Shown: one piece after another, positions 41,084 through 50,356 of the stretch
Numbering within the stretch: position 1 is the first letter of the stretch
Layout of the letters: every line of letters begins with the position of its first letter
Source of the DNA: Oscillospiraceae bacterium
GTDB taxonomy: Bacteria > Bacillota > Clostridia > Saccharofermentanales > Fastidiosipilaceae
DNA length: 64,000 nucleotides
NCBI GenBank assembly: GCA_029983685.1
Contig: JASBZA010000007.1
Span: forward strand, 32,096 to 96,095
Reading direction: 5' to 3'
The notes under the pieces: model-generated
What the model saw: the letters and a program-made list of their open reading frames with translations, nothing else
What the model was told of the DNA's origin: nothing
Databases searched by the model: none
Made by a program: the position numbers and the translations under genes

Positions 41084-42688
41084 ATGAACAAAAGAAAATT
41101 TCAGTTCGTAGGTAAAGCCCTTGCTGGGATCATGGCCTTTAGCTTGCTCTTGACGGCTTGCAATAAGGGCTCTGACACCGGTAAGACCAAAGAGTCTGAG
41201 TCTTCCAATACTACGAAGACGACTGTTGAAGCTTCCGCAAGCGGATCCGAAACAGATGGTGGTGAGGCAAGCGCCAATGTGGACCGTGATATGATCGATA
41301 TCTCCTGGATGTCGGTTCTTCACACCGATTCCCCGCCGTCTGATGAGGTCATCGATGCGATTAACAAGTTTGCTAACGTCAATTTGACCTTCCAGTGGAT
41401 TCCTGCCGCTACCGTTGATGAGCGTATGAACGCTGCTTTGGCAGGTGGCAGCATGGCAGACATTGTTACGATGAACCGTTTGACCAATGCGACACAGCGT
41501 GCCGCTTTAGGATCCGGTATCTTCTGGGATGTGGAATCTTATATTAAGGACTATCCTCACCTGGCTGAAACCAGCCAAGAAAGACTTGATTCAGTCAAAG
41601 TTAATGGCATGTTATCAGGTGTACCCATTGTAAAACCTGTAGCACGTTATGGTTTAGTTATCCGTCAGGATTGGCTGGATAAGCTGGGGCTGGAAGTTCC
41701 TCACACAGTGGAAGAGTTAGAAAAGGTAGCCATGGCTTTCGTTAATGATGACCCGGACGGTAATGGCCAGAACGACACCTATGCTCTGATTGAGCGTAAC
41801 GAATCCTGGAATGTCTCTTTCCGTCAGGTTGCAGGCTGGTACGGTGCTCCTAATAAATGGGGCGTGACCGAAGAGGGAAAAGTAGAGCCTTGGTTCTTGC
41901 ACGATGGTTATTATCAGGCTATGGAGCTTTACAAGAAGTTCTATGAAGCCGGTGTGATTAACTCTGACTTTGCTGTTATGGAGAAGAATGACCAGAAGCA
42001 AGCAGCGGCTCAAGGTAAGGGCGGTATTGTGATTACCGGTCTTTACGATGCGAGAAACTACTATAACCTGGCTGTTGATCTAGGCTTAGAGGGTGAGATG
42101 AAGTGGGCTCTGGTCAACGATATGCATATCGACGGTAAAGAGGTTCGTTCTTTATCCGATACTAACAATGGTGTTGGTGGCGTCTATGCTATGCCGAAAT
42201 CCGAGGTAAAGGATGAAGCTGCTTTGAAGCGTATTCTCCAGTTCTTAGATGATATGTCTTCCAAGGAAGGCTTCCTCTTGATGACCAATGGTATCGAGGG
42301 CGTCCATTATAAGATGGAAGGTAATAAGGTCATTAACTTAGACCAGGAGAAGTGGAAGCAAGAAGTACAGGCTTTAAGCGGCAGCCGTATCAACGAATTA
42401 GTTACTTACGAGTTTGATAACGATAACCCCATGGTCCAAGAATCCAATAAGATGATTCTGGGTAACGAAGCCCATGCTGTTTATGACGTATCGCCTCCGC
42501 TCCAGAGCAAGACCTACGATACGCTTTACAGTCAGATTGAGAAATTGCCTAAGGATGCTTTCTATAAGTATGTTATGGGTGATTTGACCATGGACGATGT
42601 CAAGGCTGAGAATCAGAAGTGGTTAGACCAGGGCGGTCAGCAGATGATTGATGAGTTTACCGCTTCTTATAAAGAACTAAACGGATAG
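41084..42688 (+). CDS. Extracellular sugar-binding lipoprotein (LplA-like)
   Basis: A 534-residue solute-binding lipoprotein. The lipobox LLTAC makes C26 the anchored cysteine, followed by a Ser/Thr/Glu-rich spacer to about residue 65. The rest is the large two-lobed binding fold of the LplA/YtcQ type (for example GGSMADIVTMNRLTN, and DWLDKLGLEVPHTVEELE). It should capture pectin-derived oligosaccharides for the two permeases encoded just upstream. A strong AGGAGGAAA site precedes the ATG, and a hairpin follows the gene. Confidence 0.92.
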   Translation: MNKRKFQFVGKALAGIMAFSLLLTACNKGSDTGKTKESESSNTTKTTVEASASGSETDGGEASANVDRDMIDISWMSVLHTDSPPSDEVIDAINKFANVNLTFQWIPAATVDERMNAALAGGSMADIVTMNRLTNATQRAALGSGIFWDVESYIKDYPHLAETSQERLDSVKVNGMLSGVPIVKPVARYGLVIRQDWLDKLGLEVPHTVEELEKVAMAFVNDDPDGNGQNDTYALIERNESWNVSFRQVAGWYGAPNKWGVTEEGKVEPWFLHDGYYQAMELYKKFYEAGVINSDFAVMEKNDQKQAAAQGKGGIVITGLYDARNYYNLAVDLGLEGEMKWALVNDMHIDGKEVRSLSDTNNGVGGVYAMPKSEVKDEAALKRILQFLDDMSSKEGFLLMTNGIEGVHYKMEGNKVINLDQEKWKQEVQALSGSRINELVTYEFDNDNPMVQESNKMILGNEAHAVYDVSPPLQSKTYDTLYSQIEKLPKDAFYKYVMGDLTMDDVKAENQKWLDQGGQQMIDEFTASYKELNG

Positions 42689-42726
42689 GTTTTATAAATT
42701 CTAGTCAAGAGGACTTATCTTGTAAT

Positions 42727-42770
42727 AAAGCTGGTTGTTTCGGAATAGAAAACTGAGGCAACCGGCTTTT
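42727..42770 (+). terminator. Terminator or attenuator after the binding-protein gene
   Basis: AAAGCTGGTTG-TTC (42727-42741) pairs with GAGGCAACCGGCTTT (42755-42769), a long stem ending in TTTT. Only four T residues follow, so partial readthrough into the CE12 gene is likely, giving less mRNA for the enzymes than for the binding protein. Confidence 0.6.
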
Positions 42771-42812
42771 CCTATGCAGCTTGAAGATTCAAATAGAAAG
42801 GTAACACAAAAG

Positions 42813-43535
42813 ATGACCAAGATAGTTTGGGCCGGCGATTCCACCGTCGCCTTTAATAGTTTTAAGACGTATCCGCAGACCGGTATGGGCCAGGCCTTGC
42901 CGCGTTTTCTGAAAAAAGAGATAGGTCTTTTAAATTTAGCCGTGAACGGCCGTTCTACCAAATCCTTTATTGACGAACAAAGAATGGTAGAGGCTTATTT
43001 CGCCTTAGAAGAAGAGGATATCTTTCTCATCCAATTCGGCCATAACGATAAGAAAAAAGAAGATCCAACCCGCTATACTTCAGCATATGGCAGCTATCAG
43101 GACAATCTAACCAAGTTTGTCAATGTGGCAAGGAATAAGAAAGCTTTTCCTGTACTAGTGACGCCCATTGTCAGGAGAGAGGCTTCGGATGGTGAACTTA
43201 TGAATACCCACGAAGACTATCCGTCAGCTATGAGGGATTTGGCTGCATCTTTGGATGTACCTTTAATTGACCTAACGGCGCTTTCAAAGAAACTCGTAGA
43301 AAGCTACGGGATTGAAAAATCTAAACGTTTTTATATGAATTTTGAAGCAGGGCTTTATCCCAATTATCTACAAGGATTAAATGACAATACCCATTTAAGA
43401 CCTTGTGGTGCCTTGGTATTTGCTTCTTTACTGGCCAAAGGCCTATGGAATCTGGGAGGGCCTTATCGTGCACTCTTACATGAGTCCATAGTGGCGTGTG
43501 ATGATCTGGATTACAAAAACTTTTTGGAGAAGTAA
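42813..43535 (+). CDS. Rhamnogalacturonan acetylesterase-like SGNH hydrolase (CE12)
   Basis: A 240-residue SGNH esterase. Block I is WAGDSTVA (nucleophile S10), block II GRSTKSF, block III FGHNDKK, and the C-terminal Asp/His pair is in NDNTHLRPCGA, the CE12 pattern seen in YesT/RhgT. It removes acetyl groups from rhamnogalacturonan. No signal peptide, so cytoplasmic. The frame opens at 42735, but the AAAGG site at 42797-42801 puts the start at the ATG at 42813. Confidence 0.88.
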   Translation: MTKIVWAGDSTVAFNSFKTYPQTGMGQALPRFLKKEIGLLNLAVNGRSTKSFIDEQRMVEAYFALEEEDIFLIQFGHNDKKKEDPTRYTSAYGSYQDNLTKFVNVARNKKAFPVLVTPIVRREASDGELMNTHEDYPSAMRDLAASLDVPLIDLTALSKKLVESYGIEKSKRFYMNFEAGLYPNYLQGLNDNTHLRPCGALVFASLLAKGLWNLGGPYRALLHESIVACDDLDYKNFLEK

Positions 43536-43537
43536 AT

Positions 43538-45118
43538 ATGCGACAAGATTCTGATAGAAATATAAAAAACGCTCGGGATAATTTATGGATGCCCAATCAG
43601 GGTGATGGGACCTATAAGAATCCTATTATTTTTGCTGATTATTCTGACCCGGACCTTATTCGGTGGGGCGATGCTTTTTACCTAACAGCATCCAGTTTTC
43701 AGTATACGCCGGGTCTACCCATCTTGAAATCCAAAAATCTGGTGGATTGGGAATTGATCGGTTATGCTTTGGACAAAATTCCCGAAAAAGGCTACGATTC
43801 CCCACGCTTTTCATGCGGTGTCTGGGCACCTGCTATACGTGTCCACGATGATAAAGTTTGGATTTTTTATGGTATGCCGGATGAAGGCATCTTTGCCGTG
43901 TGGGCCACAGATCCGGAGGGACCTTGGTCCGAACCTATTTTAATCAAGGCCGGCAAGGGCCTTATTGACCCTTGTCCTATTTGGGAGGAGAATGGTGACG
44001 CCTATGTGGTACATGCCTATGCCAAGAGTCGAATCGGTTTTAAGAGTGTACTAGGCGTTTTCCAATTCCAAAAAAACGGCCTGCCTTATGATGGACCAGA
44101 TAAGCTTCTATTTGATGGTCATCCGGAACAATTCACGATAGAAGGTCCAAAGCTATACAAGCGAAACGGTTATTATTATATTTTGGCCCCGGCAGGAGGT
44201 GTCGTTACAGGCTGGCAGCTGGCTATGCGGTCCAAGTCTCTTCTGGGTCCTTATGAAATTAAAGAAGTACTCCACCAGGGCCAAAGTTCAGTTAATGGCC
44301 CACATCAGGGTGGCTTGGTAGAAGACTTTGCCTCCAAGGCGTATTTTATCCACTTTCAAGACAAGGGTGCCTACGGCAGAATTTGCCTTCTTCAACCGGT
44401 CTTATGGGAAGAGGATTGGCCCTTAATGGGGAAAAATGCTGAGCCGGTAGAAGGAGGTCTTATTCCGACCGGAAAGTACGACGAGGACCGGGTTTCATTA
44501 AGCCTCCAAGCTTCCGATAGTTTTGCCGGTCCCGCTTTAGGGCTTCAGTGGCAGTGGTCGGCCAATCCGCCTCAGAGTGCCTACCGTTTAGGGGATGAAG
44601 AAAAGCCCGGTCTGGAGCTTTATGCTTTGAATATTAGCTCAGATGCTTCCTATAACTTATGGAATAGGCCTCAAGTCTTGTCTCAGAAGCTTCTTTCGCC
44701 TGAGCAAAATTTTGAAGTCAGCCTGGACGGTCGGGCTTTGGCCGAAGACAATGCGGCAGGTCTGGTTATCCTGGGTGCATCTTATATGTCGCTTCGCTTA
44801 GAAAAAGAAGCGGATGCTTATGTCTTAAGCCTGGTCAGAGCCGACGACAAGGACGAAGAGACGATAATCGAGAGAAGAACTTGGAAGGGTCCCGAGCTAT
44901 GTATGGGCTTGGATGTTCGGCCGAAAAATCAAAGAGGAGAGGTCTCGGCCCGCTTCTATTACCGGGTAGAAGAAAAGAAGATTTATCTTGAGGCGGAAGA
45001 AGTCCTGACCTCCCATACCTGGACAGGGGCCAGAGTGGGTCTTTACGCTGTCAGTAAAGGATCACAGAACACAGGCAAGGCCTTGTTCAGAGATTTTTCG
45101 GCAAGGCGTTTAGCGTAA
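43538..45118 (+). CDS. Glycoside hydrolase family 43 protein
   Basis: A 526-residue GH43 enzyme. The five-bladed propeller occupies about 25-310, with the three acidic residues D37 (YSDPDLI), D144 (LIDPCPIW) and E202 (TIEGPKLY). A C-terminal beta-sandwich (about 325-526) of the kind fused to many GH43 xylosidases and arabinofuranosidases follows. It probably removes arabinose or xylose side chains from pectin oligosaccharides. No signal peptide is present. The stop shares one base with the next GH43 gene (TAATG), so the two are coupled. Confidence 0.9.
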   Translation: MRQDSDRNIKNARDNLWMPNQGDGTYKNPIIFADYSDPDLIRWGDAFYLTASSFQYTPGLPILKSKNLVDWELIGYALDKIPEKGYDSPRFSCGVWAPAIRVHDDKVWIFYGMPDEGIFAVWATDPEGPWSEPILIKAGKGLIDPCPIWEENGDAYVVHAYAKSRIGFKSVLGVFQFQKNGLPYDGPDKLLFDGHPEQFTIEGPKLYKRNGYYYILAPAGGVVTGWQLAMRSKSLLGPYEIKEVLHQGQSSVNGPHQGGLVEDFASKAYFIHFQDKGAYGRICLLQPVLWEEDWPLMGKNAEPVEGGLIPTGKYDEDRVSLSLQASDSFAGPALGLQWQWSANPPQSAYRLGDEEKPGLELYALNISSDASYNLWNRPQVLSQKLLSPEQNFEVSLDGRALAEDNAAGLVILGASYMSLRLEKEADAYVLSLVRADDKDEETIIERRTWKGPELCMGLDVRPKNQRGEVSARFYYRVEEKKIYLEAEEVLTSHTWTGARVGLYAVSKGSQNTGKALFRDFSARRLA

Positions 45119-47046
45119 TGGCTCTGCATGACCCCAAGCAGATTCGGCATATCCTAGAAAAGGGTGATTTAGAAAAAATCCGGACCTATATGGCCCAAGA
45201 CCCCCTGATCATGCGTGCTAAGGACCCCGAGGGCAGACCCTGGTCTTACTATGTGGCGGTCAGAGGCAATATGGATCTTATTCGCTGGACGGTTGAGTAT
45301 TCCAGGGCCGATATGAACGTAGCGGATCAGAAAGGGCGAAGCTTTTTATTTCCGCTTATAAAGTCCGGTTCTTTAGAAGCGGTCCGTTACGGAGTGGAGA
45401 GAATCGGCTTAGATCCTGTTCGAGCAGATTTAGATGGTCTTACGGCAGCTGAATATGCTTATAAGTTAGGTTTTAAGGACATCGGAGATTTCTTATGCGC
45501 TAAAGCCGCTTTGTCCATTGAGTCCTCCTATAAAAATCCGGTCCGATCAGGCCTTTCGCCCGACCCTTCGCTGGTGCGAGTAGGGGAGGATTACTATATG
45601 GTGAATTCTTCCTTTATACATTTCCCGGGTCTTCCTATTTCGCATTCCAAAGACTTAGTTCACTGGAAAACCATAGGCCATGTCTTAGAGGATCCGACCC
45701 GTTTGAACTTCGCCGGTTTTGATTCGGGCAGAGGCTTTTGGGCACCTGATATCTCCTACTATGACGGTTGTTTCTATGTGGTTGTAACCCTTCGTTATAA
45801 TGACGACCATGTTCCAATGCGCCGCCAGGCCGTTTTCAGATCGGCTCAGCCCCAGGGGCCTTATGAAGGTCCCGACTTCTTGGAAGAAGACGGCATAGAC
45901 CCTTCTATCTTCACGGAAGGTGACAGGCGCTACATGCTTTTGAACCGAGGCTGCCGTATATTTGAAGTCAGCCCCGACTTAAGCCGGCGTCTTTCTCCGA
46001 CCCGTCTTCTTTATTACGGAGACAGTAAGAGAGCCACTGAAGCACCGCATCTTCTGAAGAAAGATGGTTTCTATTATCTTTTTATGGCCGAAGGCGGAAC
46101 CGGTATGGGCCACCATATCAATGTGGCCAGGTCGAGACAACTCATGGGACCTTATGAAGCCTGTCCTTATAATCCAATCTTGAAACAAGAAGACCCAAGC
46201 GCCCTGGTCCAAAGAGCCGGGCACGGCAAAGCGATAGAAACGCCGGACGGCCGGTGGTACATGCTTTATTTAGCTTCCAGGCAAATCGAGCCCGGTTTAT
46301 CGGCTCTGGGACGCGAAACTTTCTTGGACCCAATTTGTTGGACTCAAGACGGCTGGCCGATTGTAAATAAGCGTCGAGGACCTTCCATGCTCCAGGCGAT
46401 GCCTAGTCTAGGCCGGACAAGCCTAAAGGAGTCTGAGCCAGGCTGTTTGATAGAAGAGCATTTGCTAGTAGACGGCTTCGGCCAAAAGACTTTAGATCCG
46501 GATTGGTATTTTATCAGGCGGGGAGGGACAGCATTTTATCGGCTGGATGAGCAAGGCCTGTCTCTTAAAGCTTCCCAAGACCTGCCGGACTGCCCCCTCG
46601 CTGAGCCTATTTTGCAGCATCGCTTAATGGGGTTAAAGCAAGGTATTGAATTGACCGCTCTTTGGCCGGAAAAAACAGGCGGATCGGTTGGCTTACTTCT
46701 TTACTATGATGAGAATGCCTGGATATATCTCCATGTAGAAAAAAGAGACCAAGCCTATCAAGTGGGGCTTCTGGTCCGAGAAGGAAACGAGCAAAGCTTG
46801 GTTGAAGGGCCTCTGTTACAAAAAACAAGGAAGTCTATTTGCTTTGAAGTAGAGCAAAAAGGCTTTGATTTCTGTTTCAAAATCAGCCAAGAGGACTGTC
46901 AATGGGCCTATCGGATGAAGAGCCGACTTTTGGCCGATGAAGGGGTCAGAATGGGGAAACGCTTTACCGGACCCGGTGTGGGCCCCTTCGCCTACCTGGA
47001 AGATTGGGCGACTTTCCCGTCTTTTAGTATGGAATTCTTAGACTGA
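45118..47046 (+). CDS. GH43 glycoside hydrolase with N-terminal ankyrin repeats
   Basis: A 642-residue protein. Residues 1-130 read as about three to four ankyrin repeats (for example GDLEKIRTYMAQDP, GNMDLIRWTVEYSRADMNVAD, GLTAAEYAYKLGFKDIGDFL). Residues 138-440 are a GH43 propeller with acidic residues D149 (SPDPSL), D261 (IDPSIF) and E308 (TEAPHL). Residues 450-642 are a C-terminal beta-sandwich. No signal peptide, so cytoplasmic; ankyrin repeats usually bind other proteins, so this domain could dock the enzyme to a partner. Its neighbour lacks the repeat domain but is otherwise similar in plan. Substrate probably an arabinose- or galactose-containing pectin side chain. Confidence 0.88.
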   Translation: MALHDPKQIRHILEKGDLEKIRTYMAQDPLIMRAKDPEGRPWSYYVAVRGNMDLIRWTVEYSRADMNVADQKGRSFLFPLIKSGSLEAVRYGVERIGLDPVRADLDGLTAAEYAYKLGFKDIGDFLCAKAALSIESSYKNPVRSGLSPDPSLVRVGEDYYMVNSSFIHFPGLPISHSKDLVHWKTIGHVLEDPTRLNFAGFDSGRGFWAPDISYYDGCFYVVVTLRYNDDHVPMRRQAVFRSAQPQGPYEGPDFLEEDGIDPSIFTEGDRRYMLLNRGCRIFEVSPDLSRRLSPTRLLYYGDSKRATEAPHLLKKDGFYYLFMAEGGTGMGHHINVARSRQLMGPYEACPYNPILKQEDPSALVQRAGHGKAIETPDGRWYMLYLASRQIEPGLSALGRETFLDPICWTQDGWPIVNKRRGPSMLQAMPSLGRTSLKESEPGCLIEEHLLVDGFGQKTLDPDWYFIRRGGTAFYRLDEQGLSLKASQDLPDCPLAEPILQHRLMGLKQGIELTALWPEKTGGSVGLLLYYDENAWIYLHVEKRDQAYQVGLLVREGNEQSLVEGPLLQKTRKSICFEVEQKGFDFCFKISQEDCQWAYRMKSRLLADEGVRMGKRFTGPGVGPFAYLEDWATFPSFSMEFLD

Positions 47047-47051
47047 GCGAC

Positions 47052-48896
47052 ATGAAAATTAGAAAGAGAAAGATGGCAGAAAATAAGAGGAAAAGAAAGC
47101 TTCAGGACGAAAACAGGTCGGAAGCTGAAACGATTATAGAGATATTTCAAAACCATGCCGGTCGTCCCGGCAAAATTATGGCCGGCATTTTCAAAGGTCA
47201 GTACCTAAGAATTGTCCTGTCGGGCTTATCTTACATCGTTAAGCATAGTGCGGCCTGGGTCATGCCCATTATTATTTCCCGCATCATTACTAATCTGACC
47301 CTCCATGGGGCCCAAGCCTGGCCGGGAATTATCAGGTCCTTGCTGGTCCTTCTGCTACTAGTCCTGTTAAATATCCCTTTTAATTATCTTCATGTGCATT
47401 TCAGATCCAGAGCCTTGCGTTCGGTCGAATCTAAATTACGCCTGGCCATTGTAGAAAAACTCCAACTCCTGAGTATTCCATACCACCATTCCATGCAGTC
47501 CGGTAGGCTCCAGTCCAAGATGATTCGGGATGTGGAGGCGGTTCAAACCCTGTCCGAGCAACTGGTCCAAAACACACTAAACATCGGGATAAATATCATG
47601 GTTGCCTTAATCGTCACGGCTAAGTCCAATCTGACCATCTTCGTTTTCTTCCTGGTGACCATCCCCTTTGCCTCACTCCTGATTCGAGCCTTCCGAAGAC
47701 CGATTGAAGAAAAGAATCAGGCCTTCCGCCGCGAGATGGAGAAGACCTCGGCTGATTTTGCCGAAATGGAAGAGATGATTACGGTAACCAGGGCTCACGC
47801 TCTGGAAAAGGTGGAAACGGAGAGAATCAAGAAACAGGCCGACAGCGTGGCTCAAGAGGGTTACCGGCTGGATATTATCCAGGCCAATTTCGGCTCCGTC
47901 TCCTGGGCTATTTTCCAATGCTTTCAGCTCCTGACGCTGGGCTTTTCGGCCTATCTCAGCATCCAAGGTCGGATTCCGGTAGGCAATTTGGTCCTCTACC
48001 AGTCCTACTTTACAACCCTGGTAAACCAGGTTACCGCGCTTATCGCTCTGGTCCCCCTGATGGCCAAAGGTTTCGAATCCATCCGCAGTCTGACCGAATT
48101 GTTTAGTTCGGGCGACGTGGAAGAATATGAAGGCAAGAAAGCCCTGGACCGCCTGCAAGGTCAAATCCGCTTCGAAGACTTATCCTTCACCTATCCGGGG
48201 GAATCGGATCCTACCATTCAAGATCTTAACTTAGACGTCAAACCCGGCCAAAGCGTTGCCTTCGTAGGAGAATCGGGGTCCGGCAAGTCTACGATAATGA
48301 ATCTTTTAATCGGTTTTCTCAAAGCCGACCAAGGGCGCTTATGGATTGACGGAATCGACAGCGAAGAGCTGGATTTCCGCTCCTTTAGAAAACAGATTTC
48401 CGTGGTGCCGCAAGATCCTATCTTGTTTTCCGCCACGCTCCGCGAAAATATCACTTACGGCAACCCACACGTGACCGATGAAGCCTTGGACCGGGTCATT
48501 AAGGCATCTTCTTTAGAGCATTTTGTGGCTTCTTTGGAAGACGGCTTGGACACCTATATTCACGAGGGCGGTTCCAATCTTTCGGGCGGCCAAAGGCAGC
48601 GCATCGCCATCGCCCGGGCCCTAATTAGGAATCCGCGTTTGATTATTTTTGATGAAGCCACGTCGGCTTTGGACAGTATTTCGGAAAAACAAGTCTTGGA
48701 ATCGCTTGATCACCTGATTCAGGGGCGAACTTCCTTTATTGTGGCCCACAGGATTTCAACTATCCGTAAAGCCGATAAAATTTGTGTGCTGGACCAAGGC
48801 AGAATCGTCGAAGAAGGGACCTATGACGAACTCATGGCCCGGAAGGGACTTTTTGCTAAAATGCAAAGTATCCAGGCCGGTCAAGGTCTTAATTAG
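47052..48896 (+). CDS. ABC exporter-type ATP-binding/permease protein
   Basis: A 614-residue half-transporter. After a basic N-terminus, six membrane helices (about 50-330) form the exporter domain; the ATPase domain (about 365-600) has Walker A GESGSGKST, signature LSGGQRQRIAIARAL, Walker B LIIFDEATSALD and the switch histidine in IVAHRIST. It resembles MsbA/LmrA-like homodimers. It lies inside the pectin gene cluster, 5 bases after the ankyrin-GH43 gene, but its substrate is unknown. The start ATG has only a weak ribosome site; the ATG at codon 11 is an alternative. Confidence 0.9.
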   Translation: MKIRKRKMAENKRKRKLQDENRSEAETIIEIFQNHAGRPGKIMAGIFKGQYLRIVLSGLSYIVKHSAAWVMPIIISRIITNLTLHGAQAWPGIIRSLLVLLLLVLLNIPFNYLHVHFRSRALRSVESKLRLAIVEKLQLLSIPYHHSMQSGRLQSKMIRDVEAVQTLSEQLVQNTLNIGINIMVALIVTAKSNLTIFVFFLVTIPFASLLIRAFRRPIEEKNQAFRREMEKTSADFAEMEEMITVTRAHALEKVETERIKKQADSVAQEGYRLDIIQANFGSVSWAIFQCFQLLTLGFSAYLSIQGRIPVGNLVLYQSYFTTLVNQVTALIALVPLMAKGFESIRSLTELFSSGDVEEYEGKKALDRLQGQIRFEDLSFTYPGESDPTIQDLNLDVKPGQSVAFVGESGSGKSTIMNLLIGFLKADQGRLWIDGIDSEELDFRSFRKQISVVPQDPILFSATLRENITYGNPHVTDEALDRVIKASSLEHFVASLEDGLDTYIHEGGSNLSGGQRQRIAIARALIRNPRLIIFDEATSALDSISEKQVLESLDHLIQGRTSFIVAHRISTIRKADKICVLDQGRIVEEGTYDELMARKGLFAKMQSIQAGQGLN

Positions 48897-48909
48897 AAAG
48901 GGACTTTTT

Positions 48910-50310
48910 ATGCAGCAGCTTAGACAAGTTTGGGATGATTTTATAGGAGAAATAAACCGACAAGACTTAAATGTCCATGCCATAGCCTTGGGAAGAGGAG
49001 AAGAGGCCTTTTTTAAGGCGCACGCCAGAGAGTTGGACCCTTCTGACCTCCACCGTCAATTCTCCGTCACCAAGACCTATACCGCCATGGCCCTGATGTG
49101 CCTGGTAGAAGACGGTAAAATCACTTTGGATGATAAGATAATAGACTATTATCCGGACCTGGCCGATGAGACGGATTTTTTTACCTCACAACTTACCATT
49201 CGTGACATGCTCTTGATGGAGACCAGCCATCGGCAGACGACCTATAAGATTAATGATCAGGACCCTTGGGTCGATTCCTTCTTTAAGATTAAAGGAGACC
49301 ATATGCCGGGCAGCCATTTTTGCTACGATACGTCTTCTTCTCATACCCTATGCAATCTGGTAGAAAAAATGACCGGCCAAAAGCTTCTGGACTTTTTAAG
49401 GTCCCGTGGCTTAAAAGAGGTCGGTTTTAGCGACGAGGCCTATATTATCGAAGACCCGGAAGGGCATTCCATGGGCGGATCGGGCCTTATGGCGACCTTG
49501 GAAGATATGTATCTTTTTAATGCGATTTTGGCCCAAGACGGTATTTATAAAGGCCGGACCATTCTTTCTCCGAACTTGGTGAAAGAAGCAGTAAAAAAAC
49601 ATGTCGATACACAGATGCACTTGGGCTTCCCGGCCGAGAGTCATGGCTACGGTTATCAGCTGTGGCGCCACGCCCGAGGTTGGTGGACGAATGGTATGGG
49701 CGGCCAGTTCGGTATTTATGTGGAGGATTTGGACCTGCTTCTGGTTTTAAATGCTAATTTCCAGAAGTATAAGGGCCAGGGACAGTTGATTTTCGATACT
49801 TTCCAAAGCTGTATTTTGGACAAAATCGAGACGGAGGACCTTAGGGCCTACTTAGATTCGGGCCTAGCCTCCGATATCCATGATTTGGCCTGGGAGGATT
49901 CTTTACAGTTGATGAAGGCTCAGGGAGATACCGAGTGGTCCAAAACAATAGAACGACAAGGAAGCTACAAAACGGACCTGGGAAATGAGAAAGGACTCTT
50001 GGACATTGCAGTAAAAGGGGAAACTTTAAGTTTGGCCTATCACGGCAAAGACGATTTGTCTTATGTTTTGAAACGCGGTATTCAAAACGAAGTCCGCTTG
50101 GCCGGCAAAGACCATAGAGCCTTTGTGAGCTGGGAACAAACCGGTCCCGACCGTATTTACATCCTGGTCCAGGTCTTGGATGAGGAGCTGGGCTTTCTCC
50201 ATGCGGAAGTGCGTTTCTTGGACGATGCGGTCAGTTGCCATTTGGAGAACCAGGTAGAACGCTATTATGACGTCTTTAAAGGCTACTATTACTGGCCTTT
50301 AGAGTCCTAG
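48910..50310 (+). CDS. Serine hydrolase, beta-lactamase (class C) fold
   Basis: A 466-residue protein whose first 330 residues follow the class C beta-lactamase/esterase fold: SVTK (nucleophile Ser and Lys) near residue 50, a YDTSSSH motif in the place of YxN, and GGQFGIYV in the place of the KTG region. The last 130 residues are a beta-rich domain seen in such hydrolases. There is no signal peptide, so it is unlikely to be a penicillin-binding protein or antibiotic resistance enzyme. In this cluster an esterase role on substituted oligosaccharides is plausible. The frame opens within the ABC gene at 48739, but an AAAGGGA site sets the start at 48910. Confidence 0.78.
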   Translation: MQQLRQVWDDFIGEINRQDLNVHAIALGRGEEAFFKAHARELDPSDLHRQFSVTKTYTAMALMCLVEDGKITLDDKIIDYYPDLADETDFFTSQLTIRDMLLMETSHRQTTYKINDQDPWVDSFFKIKGDHMPGSHFCYDTSSSHTLCNLVEKMTGQKLLDFLRSRGLKEVGFSDEAYIIEDPEGHSMGGSGLMATLEDMYLFNAILAQDGIYKGRTILSPNLVKEAVKKHVDTQMHLGFPAESHGYGYQLWRHARGWWTNGMGGQFGIYVEDLDLLLVLNANFQKYKGQGQLIFDTFQSCILDKIETEDLRAYLDSGLASDIHDLAWEDSLQLMKAQGDTEWSKTIERQGSYKTDLGNEKGLLDIAVKGETLSLAYHGKDDLSYVLKRGIQNEVRLAGKDHRAFVSWEQTGPDRIYILVQVLDEELGFLHAEVRFLDDAVSCHLENQVERYYDVFKGYYYWPLES

Positions 50311-50356
50311 TTTTGTAGTATTGAAATTCTAAGTTTTAAGTAGTTAGGAGTCTCCG

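Noticed and set aside
48739..48909. 57-residue N-terminal extension of the serine hydrolase
   Set aside because: It would overlap the end of the ABC transporter gene and is not hydrolase-like; the ATG at 48910 has a good ribosome site.
48910..50310. Antibiotic-resistance beta-lactamase
   Set aside because: The SxxK fold is shared with esterases, the protein has no signal peptide and the context is pectin degradation.
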